Positions 34,642 through 43,332 of a stretch of 64,000 nucleotides of DNA are shown piece by piece. The first letter of the stretch is position 1. The number at the start of each line of letters is the position of its first letter. The notes below the pieces were generated by a model. It did no database searches. It had not been told where the DNA came from and was given only the letters and a program-made list of their open reading frames with translations. The translations under genes and the position numbers were made by a program. Source of the DNA: Petralouisia muris (GTDB lineage Bacteria > Bacillota > Clostridia > Lachnospirales > Lachnospiraceae); assembly GCF_004793545.1 (NCBI RefSeq), contig NZ_SRYA01000023.1, positions 19,378 through 83,377 of the forward strand, in the 5' to 3' direction.

Positions 34642-36128
34642 TTACATCGATTCCTTTTTTCAATAATAAACAAACTGTACATCCCTTTTTCATCCATACT
34701 GTATTCCTTAAGCAAGGTAAATTTTTTTCTGAGCCGGAGCTGCTTTTTGATATAATTTTTCTCATTGGAATACAGAATCATCCTGCCGCTGTCCGTCAAA
34801 ACCTCCTCTGCTTTCTCAAAAAATTTCCGATAAAATAAATCATGCTCCTCTCTGGATTTCTTTCCTCTGTCCGGCATATTTGTAATAATCTCGTCAAAAA
34901 GATATCCATGCTGGAAGGTAAAAAAGTCCCGATGGATATAATTTACCTGCTTTCCCGCCAGTCTTGCGTTCTCCCAGGCTCCGTCAATGGCTTCCCCGAA
35001 CGTATCAATCCCATACATCACCCTGGCCGGACATATTCTGTCCCGTTCCAGCAGCATCGTCCCCACACCGCAGAAAGGGTCCAGGATCTGCGCCTGTTCG
35101 GCCAGATAAGGTCTGGCTAAATACGCAATCAGAGCTGCCTGTTCCGGCCGTATGGACGCGGCTACTGCGCGTTTTCGATAGGCAAAACGATCCTCCTGAA
35201 AAGTATACAGCTTCACCAACGGCAAAAACGATCCTTCCCGGCCTTCCATCAGTCGGATTTCCACTTCATAATCTGAGGCAGAATTATACAGCCTGCGTCC
35301 GGTTTCCTGTTCCAATGCAAATCCGCATTTTTTAACAAAATCACTGCGTTTATTCAGGGGCATCCGGCTGTGGATTCCCAAACGGAAGCAATAACTGTCA
35401 CTTGCTTTATGAGCCTTGTCCAATAATTCCAGAAGATTCGATTCTGCCAATGCCTTTGCCGCCAGCTTGGGATTGGGCTCTAGCCTCTTAAGATTCAGCG
35501 GAAACAGCATTTCTCTGTATGTGGGAATTGCCAATATGGGCCTGATATGGCTGGTAACGACGCGGACTCCGCTTTTCAAAATAGCAGTGTCTCCATTCTT
35601 GATCTGTTCTGCCGTCGCCTGCTGATATTGCTTCCCGGTGGTAAGAATCAGTTCATACGTCTCATCATATCCCTGAAAAGTATGTTTTTTCAAAGGCTCT
35701 TCCCGGCCCACAAGGGACCGAAGGATCTTAAGCTCTTCCCGAATATGCTTCTCTTCTTCTACTCCAGGCTTCACAGCCTCCAACTCCTTTAGCCGCTCTC
35801 TCAATTGGGGAAGATATTCCGGACAATCCAGCTCTGCCAGCGCAGACAGGTAATTGCTTTTAATAAAAAGCTTCTCTTCCCTTCCATACGCTTCATAAAT
35901 TGGAGATGCAAATTCCTCCTTTTTAAGCCTGCCCAGTACCAGAGCTGCATTGCCCCGCACCTTGGGTTCCTCATGCTTCAAAAGGTCTGTCAAAACCCTG
36001 TAATCTCCCTGCAGCAGCTCCAGAAATTCTTCTCTGGCTTCTTCCAATTTCATTTCCTGTTTCAGAGCAATCAAAACTTTTCTCAGATCATTTCCTGTTT
36101 TCAGGCTTTCATATTGTTCCCTTATCAT
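34638..36128 (-). CDS. RNA methyltransferase (UPF0020/TrmN-like) with N-terminal HEAT-like repeats
   Basis: 496 residues. The N-terminal ~145 residues are helical repeats (LLKHEEPKVRGNAALVLGRL resembles a HEAT unit). A THUMP-like middle (ILTTGKQYQQATAEQIKNG) follows, and the C-terminal Rossmann methyltransferase has motif I LDPFCGVGTMLLER and the catalytic loop TNMPDRG, where most N6/N2 guanine or adenine methylases have NPPYG. By family it should modify tRNA or rRNA. Target unknown. Operon with the c-di-GMP protein. Confidence 0.8.
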   Translation of the reverse strand: MIREQYESLKTGNDLRKVLIALKQEMKLEEAREEFLELLQGDYRVLTDLLKHEEPKVRGNAALVLGRLKKEEFASPIYEAYGREEKLFIKSNYLSALAELDCPEYLPQLRERLKELEAVKPGVEEEKHIREELKILRSLVGREEPLKKHTFQGYDETYELILTTGKQYQQATAEQIKNGDTAILKSGVRVVTSHIRPILAIPTYREMLFPLNLKRLEPNPKLAAKALAESNLLELLDKAHKASDSYCFRLGIHSRMPLNKRSDFVKKCGFALEQETGRRLYNSASDYEVEIRLMEGREGSFLPLVKLYTFQEDRFAYRKRAVAASIRPEQAALIAYLARPYLAEQAQILDPFCGVGTMLLERDRICPARVMYGIDTFGEAIDGAWENARLAGKQVNYIHRDFFTFQHGYLFDEIITNMPDRGKKSREEHDLFYRKFFEKAEEVLTDSGRMILYSNEKNYIKKQLRLRKKFTLLKEYSMDEKGMYSLFIIEKRNRCK

Positions 36129-36224
36129 ATGATTCTCCTGTTCTTTTACATTTTGGAACTCCCAATTCTGTTATTCATTGTACTTGATTATCCTTTGTTT
36201 GGCAATAGGCGCCGTTTATTTCAA

Positions 36225-36258
36225 GAAAAAAAGAAGGCTGTCATTTCCCGGCAGCCTC
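36225..36258 (-). terminator. Terminator after the amidase gene
   Basis: AGGCTG/CAGCCT stem extended by G/C-rich pairs, followed on the minus strand by TTCTTTTTTTC; ~65 bases after the amidase stop. Confidence 0.65.
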
Positions 36259-36323
36259 CTTTATTTACTTTATTCTGTTCCGTTAAATTCTGCGGAAAAC
36301 AAACAGGGATGCTTTCCCTTCCA

Positions 36324-37094
36324 CTATTCTTCCGGCTCCGTTCCATATGTATCCAGATATTTCTGTACATCTTCCTTGAAACGCGTCCAGGCGTCTTCAT
36401 TTTTTACATAATAGATCGGACATTCCTTGCCAGTCACGTCATAATGACGAATGACGTCTTCCACCGGAAGGTTGAATTTGCCGCAAAGCCATGCAGTCAA
36501 TTCCACCAAAGAATCATAGGTCTCCTGGGTAAACTGCCCCGTCTCATCCTTGTGGCAGCACTCAATAGACAGAGTATCCACATTGCGGTCATTGGAAGCA
36601 TAAGACATCTCTGTACTGGGAATACACTGGATAACCTCTCCCTCTATTCCCACAACAAAATGGCTGCTTGCCTTCGTCTTCTGGGTATCCTTCAGGCTCT
36701 CAAAATAACTGCGGTTCTGAGCCGCTGTGGTTCCCGGATTGGCTGTGTAATGAACCACAATTCCTTTCACCTCCTCTAAGACCGTCTGAGGCCTGGAGTA
36801 AGGATTAGGCGTCAGCAAATCTACTTTAAATTCCGGAGTCTGGGCAATCACCTTCTGCTGGAATCCCTTTTCTTCTTCCTTTTCTGTCTTTACAGTCTTC
36901 GGCGCTTCCTTTTTTGCCTGCACTTCATTGGGCGCAGCATCTTTATGAAAAATCCTTGTAATTCCAAACACTATCAAAAATATCCCAAAGCCGACAATAG
37001 CCGCCCTCTTTATAATCTGTATCGTTCTTCTCCGCTTTCTGCGCCGTTTTCTGGCCAAATACGCTTCTTTCCTTCTTCTTTCTTCACTGGTCAC
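36324..37094 (-). CDS. Membrane-anchored N-acetylmuramoyl-L-alanine amidase (Amidase_2)
   Basis: 256 residues from a GTG at 37094 with GGAGAG seven bases before it. An ATG at 37145 would add 17 codons, but TATAAT (37148-37153) ends two bases before it, so it probably marks the transcript start. A very basic N-terminus (KRRRKRRR) precedes one membrane helix (AAIVGFGIFLIVFGI). The amidase domain shows the zinc ligands VVHYTAN and IRHYDVTGKECP. It cleaves the amide between muramic acid and the stem peptide, outside the membrane. Confidence 0.88.
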   Translation of the reverse strand: MTSEERRRKEAYLARKRRRKRRRTIQIIKRAAIVGFGIFLIVFGITRIFHKDAAPNEVQAKKEAPKTVKTEKEEEKGFQQKVIAQTPEFKVDLLTPNPYSRPQTVLEEVKGIVVHYTANPGTTAAQNRSYFESLKDTQKTKASSHFVVGIEGEVIQCIPSTEMSYASNDRNVDTLSIECCHKDETGQFTQETYDSLVELTAWLCGKFNLPVEDVIRHYDVTGKECPIYYVKNEDAWTRFKEDVQKYLDTYGTEPEE

Positions 37095-37264
37095 TGTACT
37101 TCTCTCCACTCTTTCCGTAAAATATAACCCTGCTTTTTCTTTCATTTATTATAACACTACTTGTTTAAAAAAGAATTAACTTTCTTTAAATTTTTTGTAA
37201 GAAAAAAGTAAGAATGCTGCTGTTCTCATCTGCGGCGTTGGCAGCCATGCAAAAGTTAGTATTT

Positions 37265-38551
37265 TCACCTGCAGCCTGCCAGAAAATATTGTTCCATGAT
37301 TTTCAGTGTTTCATTCAGTATTTCCTCTGTATGAGCCAGTGACAAAAACATTGCTTCAAACTGAGAAGGCGCCAGATACACGCCATGAGCCATCATATGT
37401 TTGCAGTAAGCGGCAAATGCTTCGGTATCTGAAGTTTTAGCGCTCTCATAGTCTGTCACTTCTGTTTCTGTAAAATAAAGACACCCCAGAGAACCCACAT
37501 GGTTTACCTGCCAGGAATACCCGGATTTCTTAAGAATCTCCTGCATATTGCAATAAAACTTATCCGCTTTCTCATTAAGTTCTGTATAATACTCCGGATG
37601 TTCCTTCAATATCGTAAGCTGCGTGACGCCGGCTGCCATGGCAACAGGGTTGCCGCTTAAGGTTCCTGCCTGATACACGCCGCCTACAGGAGAAACCAGT
37701 TCCATAATTTCCCGTCTGCCGCCATAAGCTCCCACCGGCATGCCGCCTCCAATAATTTTTCCAAAGGTGGTAAGATCCGGTTTCACGCCGTAATAGCCCT
37801 GGGCGCCGTCTATCCCCAGACGGAATCCGGTAATCACTTCATCAAAAATCAGCAATGCGCCGTATTCTTCACAGATACTCCGAAGTCCTTTTAAAAAGCC
37901 GGGTTTAGGCGCCACTACCCCCATATTAGCCGCAACAGGCTCTACAATTACCGCAGCAATTTCTTCTCCGCATCTTTGAAAATGCTCGGTTACGGTATTT
38001 AAATTATTATACTCTGCAGACAGCGTATCCTTGGTGCATCCGGCAGGAACCCCCAGACTGTCAGGGACTCCCGCAGTCATTACGCCGGAGCCTGCCTTCA
38101 CCAAAAGGCCATCGGAGTGCCCATGATAGCATCCTGTAAATTTGATAATTTTATTCCTTCCGGTATAACCTCTTGCCAGACGAATGGCGCTCATAACGGC
38201 TTCTGTGCCGGAATTTACCATCCGCACCATTTCTATGGACGGAATCAGCTCACAAACCAGCCTGGCCATTTCCACCTCAATGGCAGTCGCCGCGCCAAAA
38301 CTCAGCCCTCTTTTGCATGCATCTACAACACTGTCAATCACTGCTTCCTTGGCGTGTCCCAAAATCATCGGCCCCCAGGAGCCGACATAATCAATATACC
38401 GGCTGCCGTCCTCATCATAAAGGTACGCTCCCTTTGCGCTTTTGATAAATCTGGGAGTTGTTCCCACGGAGCCAAATGCCCGTACCGGTGAATTGACTCC
38501 CCCCGGCATTACCGTTACCGCCTCCTGAAATAATGTTTCTGATTTATTCAT
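37265..38551 (-). CDS. hemL: Glutamate-1-semialdehyde 2,1-aminomutase
   Basis: 428 residues. Converts glutamate-1-semialdehyde to 5-aminolevulinate in the C5 tetrapyrrole route. Seen: MPGGVNSPVRAF, HGSDGLLVKAGSG-like nucleotide loop (HGHSDGLLVKAGSG), IFDEVITGFR and the PLP lysine in TTFGKIIGGGMPVGA. ATG 38551 follows AGGAAAGGAG; the in-frame extension to 38761 lies inside hemB. It directly follows hemB on the same strand. Confidence 0.96.
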   Translation of the reverse strand: MNKSETLFQEAVTVMPGGVNSPVRAFGSVGTTPRFIKSAKGAYLYDEDGSRYIDYVGSWGPMILGHAKEAVIDSVVDACKRGLSFGAATAIEVEMARLVCELIPSIEMVRMVNSGTEAVMSAIRLARGYTGRNKIIKFTGCYHGHSDGLLVKAGSGVMTAGVPDSLGVPAGCTKDTLSAEYNNLNTVTEHFQRCGEEIAAVIVEPVAANMGVVAPKPGFLKGLRSICEEYGALLIFDEVITGFRLGIDGAQGYYGVKPDLTTFGKIIGGGMPVGAYGGRREIMELVSPVGGVYQAGTLSGNPVAMAAGVTQLTILKEHPEYYTELNEKADKFYCNMQEILKKSGYSWQVNHVGSLGCLYFTETEVTDYESAKTSDTEAFAAYCKHMMAHGVYLAPSQFEAMFLSLAHTEEILNETLKIMEQYFLAGCR

Positions 38552-38658
38552 CTGATGCTCCTTTCCTGAATCCTTCCGCTGCAATCTTCGTCCTGTATGC
38601 TTCAGAAATCTCTTCCTAATTTCCAGTAACCACAAAAGGAATGGCTGTTCCTCTGCAG

Positions 38659-39642
38659 CTATCCAATTCTTCCCTCGTCCATAAATTTCGCCAGCTCCTG
38701 TGCAAAATAAGTGATATAAATATCTGTTCCGGCCCGGTATGCGCTTGCTGCCATCTCGCACACGATGCCGGCCTCATCCACAAATCCCGCCTGGGCAGCG
38801 GCTTTTACCATAGAATACTCTCCGCTGACTGAATAGGACGCTAACGGAAGGTTCGTTCTGTCCTTCACTTCACGGATTAAATCTCCATAAGCCATTGCAG
38901 GCTTTACCATCAGGATATCGGCTCCTTCTGCCGCATCCAGCATCGCTTCCTTCAAGGCTTCCCTGCGGTTATGGTAATCCATCTGATAAGATTTGCGATC
39001 GCCAAAGGCCGGCGCCGAGCCTGCTGCATCCCGGAAGGGCCCATAAAAAGAAGATGCAAATTTCACTGCATAAGACATAATCGGCGTACTGCAGTATCCG
39101 TTTTGATCCAGCATCCGGCGGATTGCAGCCACCCGTCCGTCCATCATATCAGAGGGAGCCACCATATCTGCACCTGCCTGAGCCTGAGAAAGGGCTGTTT
39201 TTGCCAGAAATTCCAGGGTCTTGTCATTATCAACCTCCTGCCCGCATAGGATGCCGCAATGTCCATGGGAGGTATATTCACACATACAGACATCCCCAAT
39301 CAAATATAAGTCCGGAAAAGTTTCTTTTGCTTTCCGAAACGCTCTCTGAACAATCCCATCCTGGGCGTAAGCGCCGCTGCCCATCTCATCCTTATTTCCC
39401 GGAATTCCAAAAAGCATCACAGAGGTTACTCCTGCCGCCAGAAGCTCCGTCAGCTTCTCTTCCATTCGATCCACGCTGTAACGGTACTGTCCCGGCATAG
39501 AAGGAATTTCTTCTTTTTGATTATTTCCTTCCATCACAAACATAGGATATGCCAGAGATGATTTATCCATTCTGGTTTCCCGCACCATTTTACGCAAAAT
39601 GCCGTTTCCCCGCAGACGACGGGGACGATTTAATAATTCCAT
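38659..39642 (-). CDS. hemB: Delta-aminolevulinic acid dehydratase (porphobilinogen synthase)
   Basis: 327 residues. Joins two 5-aminolevulinates. Motifs: LAYPMFVMEG, the cysteine-rich DVCMCEYTSHGHCG (catalytic zinc type), the Schiff-base lysine in MSYAVKFAS and the second in MVKPAMAY. ATG 39642 has AGGAGG eight bases upstream. An in-frame ATG at 39753 directly follows the stop of the GTPase gene and would add 37 residues copied from that gene's end; I regard it as a duplication scar. Confidence 0.96.
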   Translation of the reverse strand: MELLNRPRRLRGNGILRKMVRETRMDKSSLAYPMFVMEGNNQKEEIPSMPGQYRYSVDRMEEKLTELLAAGVTSVMLFGIPGNKDEMGSGAYAQDGIVQRAFRKAKETFPDLYLIGDVCMCEYTSHGHCGILCGQEVDNDKTLEFLAKTALSQAQAGADMVAPSDMMDGRVAAIRRMLDQNGYCSTPIMSYAVKFASSFYGPFRDAAGSAPAFGDRKSYQMDYHNRREALKEAMLDAAEGADILMVKPAMAYGDLIREVKDRTNLPLASYSVSGEYSMVKAAAQAGFVDEAGIVCEMAASAYRAGTDIYITYFAQELAKFMDEGRIG

Positions 39643-39749
39643 CTTTCTTTCCTCCTGATTTTCCTTGGCCTTTACTTCTTCACCAAATCCCCAACATGAC
39701 TTCTTTCCTTTTCCTGTTTGTTTGGCCAAATCCTCTGAAACGGCTTCTT

Positions 39750-42434
39750 TCATTTACTTTCTTGTGCTATCTGTTTTACCAAATCTTCTGAAATGGCTTC
39801 TTTCAGATAGTTTCCGCTTTTTTCCAGTTTCTGCACATATTCCTGCTTCAGATCCTCTGTGGATCTTCTGATTTCTTCCTGAAATTCCCTGGCTGAAATC
39901 AACCCGCAGCCCTGCCCCCGAATAATAATCTGTTCCAGCCCGTCAGAGGTCACCACAGTAACCCGATACTTTTCCGCACGCTCATGGGCAAATTTTTCAA
40001 TATACTGGTCAGCCGTTTCCGCCTCCTGGGTAAACACCACATGAATATTGTGATAGTCCAAAATCTCCGTTTTATGCTGCTGCACCCGGTAAGCGTCAAA
40101 CACCACAATCAAATGGCAGCCCCGGATTCCCTGATAATTGGAAAGAATATCCTGTAATTTTCCCCTGGCTCCGTCAATATTGTCCTTTGCCAGATTGCGC
40201 AAATCCTCCCAGGCAAAAATCACATTGTAGCCGTCCACCAGAAGATATTCTTCTTTGATTTCCGGACTGCGGTATGTGCGGGTCACAGAGAATTTCCGTT
40301 CCTCAGACAATGATTTCTTCTTATGATATCCCTTCCGCCCTGTTTGCTTCTCTCTTTTGTTGGCGTTTAAAGCGTGAGACAATATGGCTTCCACTTCTTC
40401 TTCCCCTATCCAGTCTTCCTCTGAGAAACTGCTTCTTGTCTCCTGCTGCCCCTTTGGCTGCTTGTCCTCTCTGACGTCCTTATTTAGAAAAGAAGGACTT
40501 TCCACATGCATATATTCCTTTACCTGATTCCATTTTACCACAAAACCCGCCCCATGTGCACAAAACACAGAATCCGGAGAATGTTCCAGATCACTTTGCG
40601 CATCATAGGCTGTTTTCTCAATCACTTCCTGCTGATTCCAGCAAGGCTCATATCCTTTCAGGCTGCAGGAAAGCCGGCCATTTCCCCTTGTATATGAAAT
40701 TACTTCCCGCTGATAATCCCCCAGAGCCGCCACTGAAACACTTCCCTCCAACACTGCCGTTCCTCCCTGGATCAAAGGCGGCCCGCAAGTCCCATGCATC
40801 CGTTCTATATCTGTCATTGCACGTCCCACCAAAGCCTCTGGCACTTCCAGCTGAAAGTTATAATATGGCTCAAGCAAAACAGATTCCGCCTCCATCAAAC
40901 CCTGGCGCAGCGCCCGATAAGTGGCCTGACGAAAATCCCCGCCCTCTGTATGCTTCAAATGAGCCCGGCCCGCCACCAGCGTAATCTTCATATCAGTAAG
41001 TCCGGCTCCGGTGAGAACCCCTTTATGCTCCCGTTCCTCTAAATGAGTTAACACAAGCCGCTGCCAGTTTCTGTCCAGCATATCCTCGCTGCAGCGGGTA
41101 TCAAACACAAGGCCGCTTCCACGCTCTCCTGGCTCTAACAGCAAATGAACCTCTGCGTAATGGCGGAGCGGCTCATAATGGCCCACCCCTTCCACCGGAT
41201 GGGCAATTGTTTCTTGATACAAAATATTTCCGGTTCCGAATTCCACCTGGATTCCAAAACGAGCTTTTATCATGCTTTTTAAAATTTCCAGCTGCACCTC
41301 CCCCATAATCTGCACCTGAATCTCCTGCAAACCTTCATCCCAGACGATATGAAGCTCCGGTTCCTCCTCCTGCAGCTGATTGAGACTGGAAAGTATGGAC
41401 GTTACCTGGCATCCCTCGGGCAGAATCATCTGATAGGTCAGCACAGGAGTCAGAAGGGGCTTTTGAGAATCCCGCTCCCATCCAAGCCCTGTTCCCGGGC
41501 AGGTATCGTTTAACCCGGTAACGGCACAAACCATGCCTGCCTCTGCTTCCTGGACCATTTCATATTTATCACCAGAATAAATGCGTATCTGATTGACTTT
41601 CTCCTGGGACTGGGAAGGAGCTGCTTTTACCTTCAGGCTCCCGCCGGTTACTTTCAGAAACGTAAGCCGGTTTCCCTGATGATCCCTTGCGATTTTAAAG
41701 ATTTTCGCACCAAATTCTTTGGGGTAATCGGGCTTTCGGGCAAACCGTTTCAGCGATTCCAGAAAATACTCCACGCCAATTAATTTCAGCGCAGAACCAA
41801 AAAAACAGGGAAACGCCTTCCTGGCCCTGATTAACGACTGAATCTGCTTTTCTTCCACCCGTTCCTGTTCCAGAAAATACTCCAGAACATGTTCCTCGCA
41901 CATGGCAATATTTTCATAAAACTCCTGAGTGTCTGTCTGGGAGAAATCCACACAATTTTCATCCAGCCCCTTTTTCAGCTGCTCTAACAATTCCTCTGCA
42001 TCTGTGCCCTGCTGATCCATTTTATTGACAAAAAGAAATACTGGAATCCTGTATTTTCTCAGCAGCCGCCACAAGGTGCGGGTATGGCCCTGCACTCCGT
42101 CTGCGCCGCTAATTACCAGAACCGCATAATCCAATACCTGCAGCGTCCGCTCCATTTCTGCGGAAAAATCCACATGCCCCGGCGTATCCAGCAATGTAAT
42201 GGTCATATGCCCTGTCTTCAGCACCGCCTGTTTGGAAAAAATCGTAATCCCTCGGGCCCGCTCCAATTCATAGGTATCCAAAAAAGCATCCCTGTTATCC
42301 ACTCTTCCCATTTTGCGGATACTGCCGCCTGCATACAACAAAGCCTCCGACAATGTGGTCTTGCCTGCGTCTACGTGAGCCAGTAACCCCAGGGATATCT
42401 GCTGTTCTGGTATATTTTCAGATACTTCACCCAT
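39750..42434 (-). CDS. TetM-like translation GTPase fused to a Rae1/YacP-type endoribonuclease domain
   Basis: 894 residues. Residues ~1-640 are an EF-G/TetM-type GTPase: G1 AHVDAGKTT, G2 RGITI, G3 DTPGH, G4 NKMD and G5 GSAL are complete, followed by domains II-V with the domain IV loop HLKHTEGGDF in place of TetM's SPVST tip. A charged linker covers ~650-727. Residues 728-860 match the NYN nuclease Rae1: LLVDGYNVIFAW, VVFDAYRV, FTQEAETADQYIEK, VTSDGLEQ and GQGxxxxSAREF, with all four acidic positions. Rae1 cuts mRNA in the ribosomal A site; TetM-like GTPases bind the same site. The fusion suggests a ribosome-clearing factor; this is inference. Tetracycline resistance is not supported. Confidence 0.9.
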   Translation of the reverse strand: MGEVSENIPEQQISLGLLAHVDAGKTTLSEALLYAGGSIRKMGRVDNRDAFLDTYELERARGITIFSKQAVLKTGHMTITLLDTPGHVDFSAEMERTLQVLDYAVLVISGADGVQGHTRTLWRLLRKYRIPVFLFVNKMDQQGTDAEELLEQLKKGLDENCVDFSQTDTQEFYENIAMCEEHVLEYFLEQERVEEKQIQSLIRARKAFPCFFGSALKLIGVEYFLESLKRFARKPDYPKEFGAKIFKIARDHQGNRLTFLKVTGGSLKVKAAPSQSQEKVNQIRIYSGDKYEMVQEAEAGMVCAVTGLNDTCPGTGLGWERDSQKPLLTPVLTYQMILPEGCQVTSILSSLNQLQEEEPELHIVWDEGLQEIQVQIMGEVQLEILKSMIKARFGIQVEFGTGNILYQETIAHPVEGVGHYEPLRHYAEVHLLLEPGERGSGLVFDTRCSEDMLDRNWQRLVLTHLEEREHKGVLTGAGLTDMKITLVAGRAHLKHTEGGDFRQATYRALRQGLMEAESVLLEPYYNFQLEVPEALVGRAMTDIERMHGTCGPPLIQGGTAVLEGSVSVAALGDYQREVISYTRGNGRLSCSLKGYEPCWNQQEVIEKTAYDAQSDLEHSPDSVFCAHGAGFVVKWNQVKEYMHVESPSFLNKDVREDKQPKGQQETRSSFSEEDWIGEEEVEAILSHALNANKREKQTGRKGYHKKKSLSEERKFSVTRTYRSPEIKEEYLLVDGYNVIFAWEDLRNLAKDNIDGARGKLQDILSNYQGIRGCHLIVVFDAYRVQQHKTEILDYHNIHVVFTQEAETADQYIEKFAHERAEKYRVTVVTSDGLEQIIIRGQGCGLISAREFQEEIRRSTEDLKQEYVQKLEKSGNYLKEAISEDLVKQIAQESK

Positions 42435-42548
42435 CGGAGAATGCTCCTTTCCTTAAAATAATGTCATAAATCTCCTTTCGCTCATTCTATCACTAATCAA
42501 TATTCCTGACAACATCCTTATCTGCCGCTGGCAAATTCCAGCGCATCT

Positions 42549-43231
42549 TCATTTTCCATCGATTCCTTTTTCTTCCCGTCTGCAGAATCTGCCCAGCAGC
42601 AAATAGGCTGCGCCGGCCAGCAGAAAAATCGCCACATACCATTCCGTATGGGAATTTTCTCCTGTTTTAGGCTCATTTCCGCCTATTCCGGATACTGCCG
42701 GTTTTTGCGGTTCATTTTCCTTGGAACCGGGCATTTCCCGTTTTGGCAGTTATCTTCCTTGGAATTCTATTTTTCCTTCCCGCTTTATGGCGCCGCCATT
42801 AATTAAAATATTTTCATTAATGCTCACCTTTCCCGTCAGGGTCAGCATAATTCCGCTGTTTATGGTAATTGTTCTATTCTCGTTTATTTTCTGATGCAGG
42901 AGCTTCTGTTTCAGGAACTTCTGTTTCAAGCTCCTTTATTTCAGGCTCCTCTGTTTCAGGCTCCTTTGCTTCAGGTTCCTCTGCTTCCAAAATGCTTTTC
43001 GGCTCTTCTCTGTTATTCTGCCAAAGTTCCTCTTTCCCTTTATCTGAATCTGGTACGCCTGCCTCGGATTCTTCCCTGGTTTCGGGCAATATAGTCTCCT
43101 GCTTTTCGTCTGCAAACACTGGCGTTTTACAAAATTCTGCCGACAGGAATGCAGTAAGGACGCTGATGGCAGCCAGCTATACTGTTATACGCTTCCAATG
43201 GCGTTTTCCTTCTATGGCAGCTCTTTTTCAT
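42549..43231 (-). pseudogene. Broken sortase-anchored surface protein
   Basis: An ATG at 43231 with AAGGGGAT upstream opens a signal-like frame that is lost by frameshift; the hydrophobic core is in a second frame (LAAISVLTAFLSAEFC, interrupted by a TAG) and leads to PVFADEKQE. A Glu/Pro-rich repeat (units like EPETEEPE) ends at a stop near 42874. Another frame contains INENILINGGAIKREGKIEF, typical of extracellular beta-repeat proteins, and the last frame ends in EPKTGE plus a membrane helix and basic tail, a sortase signal. At least three disruptions. Confidence 0.6.
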
Positions 43232-43332
43232 TCTATCCCCTTCTTTCATGAACTCCAAAGCTCTCCCTTTCCAGCACTTCCTGATATTTTCCCATCAGCT
43301 CATGATTGGGAAGCTCCCGCTCTGTAGTTCTG

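Noticed and set aside
36324..37145. Amidase start at ATG 37145
   Set aside because: A TATAAT ends two bases before it, which would leave no leader; the GTG at 37094 has GGAGAG at normal spacing. The longer form cannot be fully excluded.
37265..38761. HemL with a 70-residue N-terminal extension
   Set aside because: The extension lies within the end of hemB in another frame, and the ATG at 38551 has a strong ribosome site and matches the family start.
39750..42434. Tetracycline resistance gene (tetM/W/O-like)
   Set aside because: The GTPase core resembles TetM, but the domain IV loop needed to displace tetracycline is not conserved and a nuclease domain is attached. No mobile context is present.
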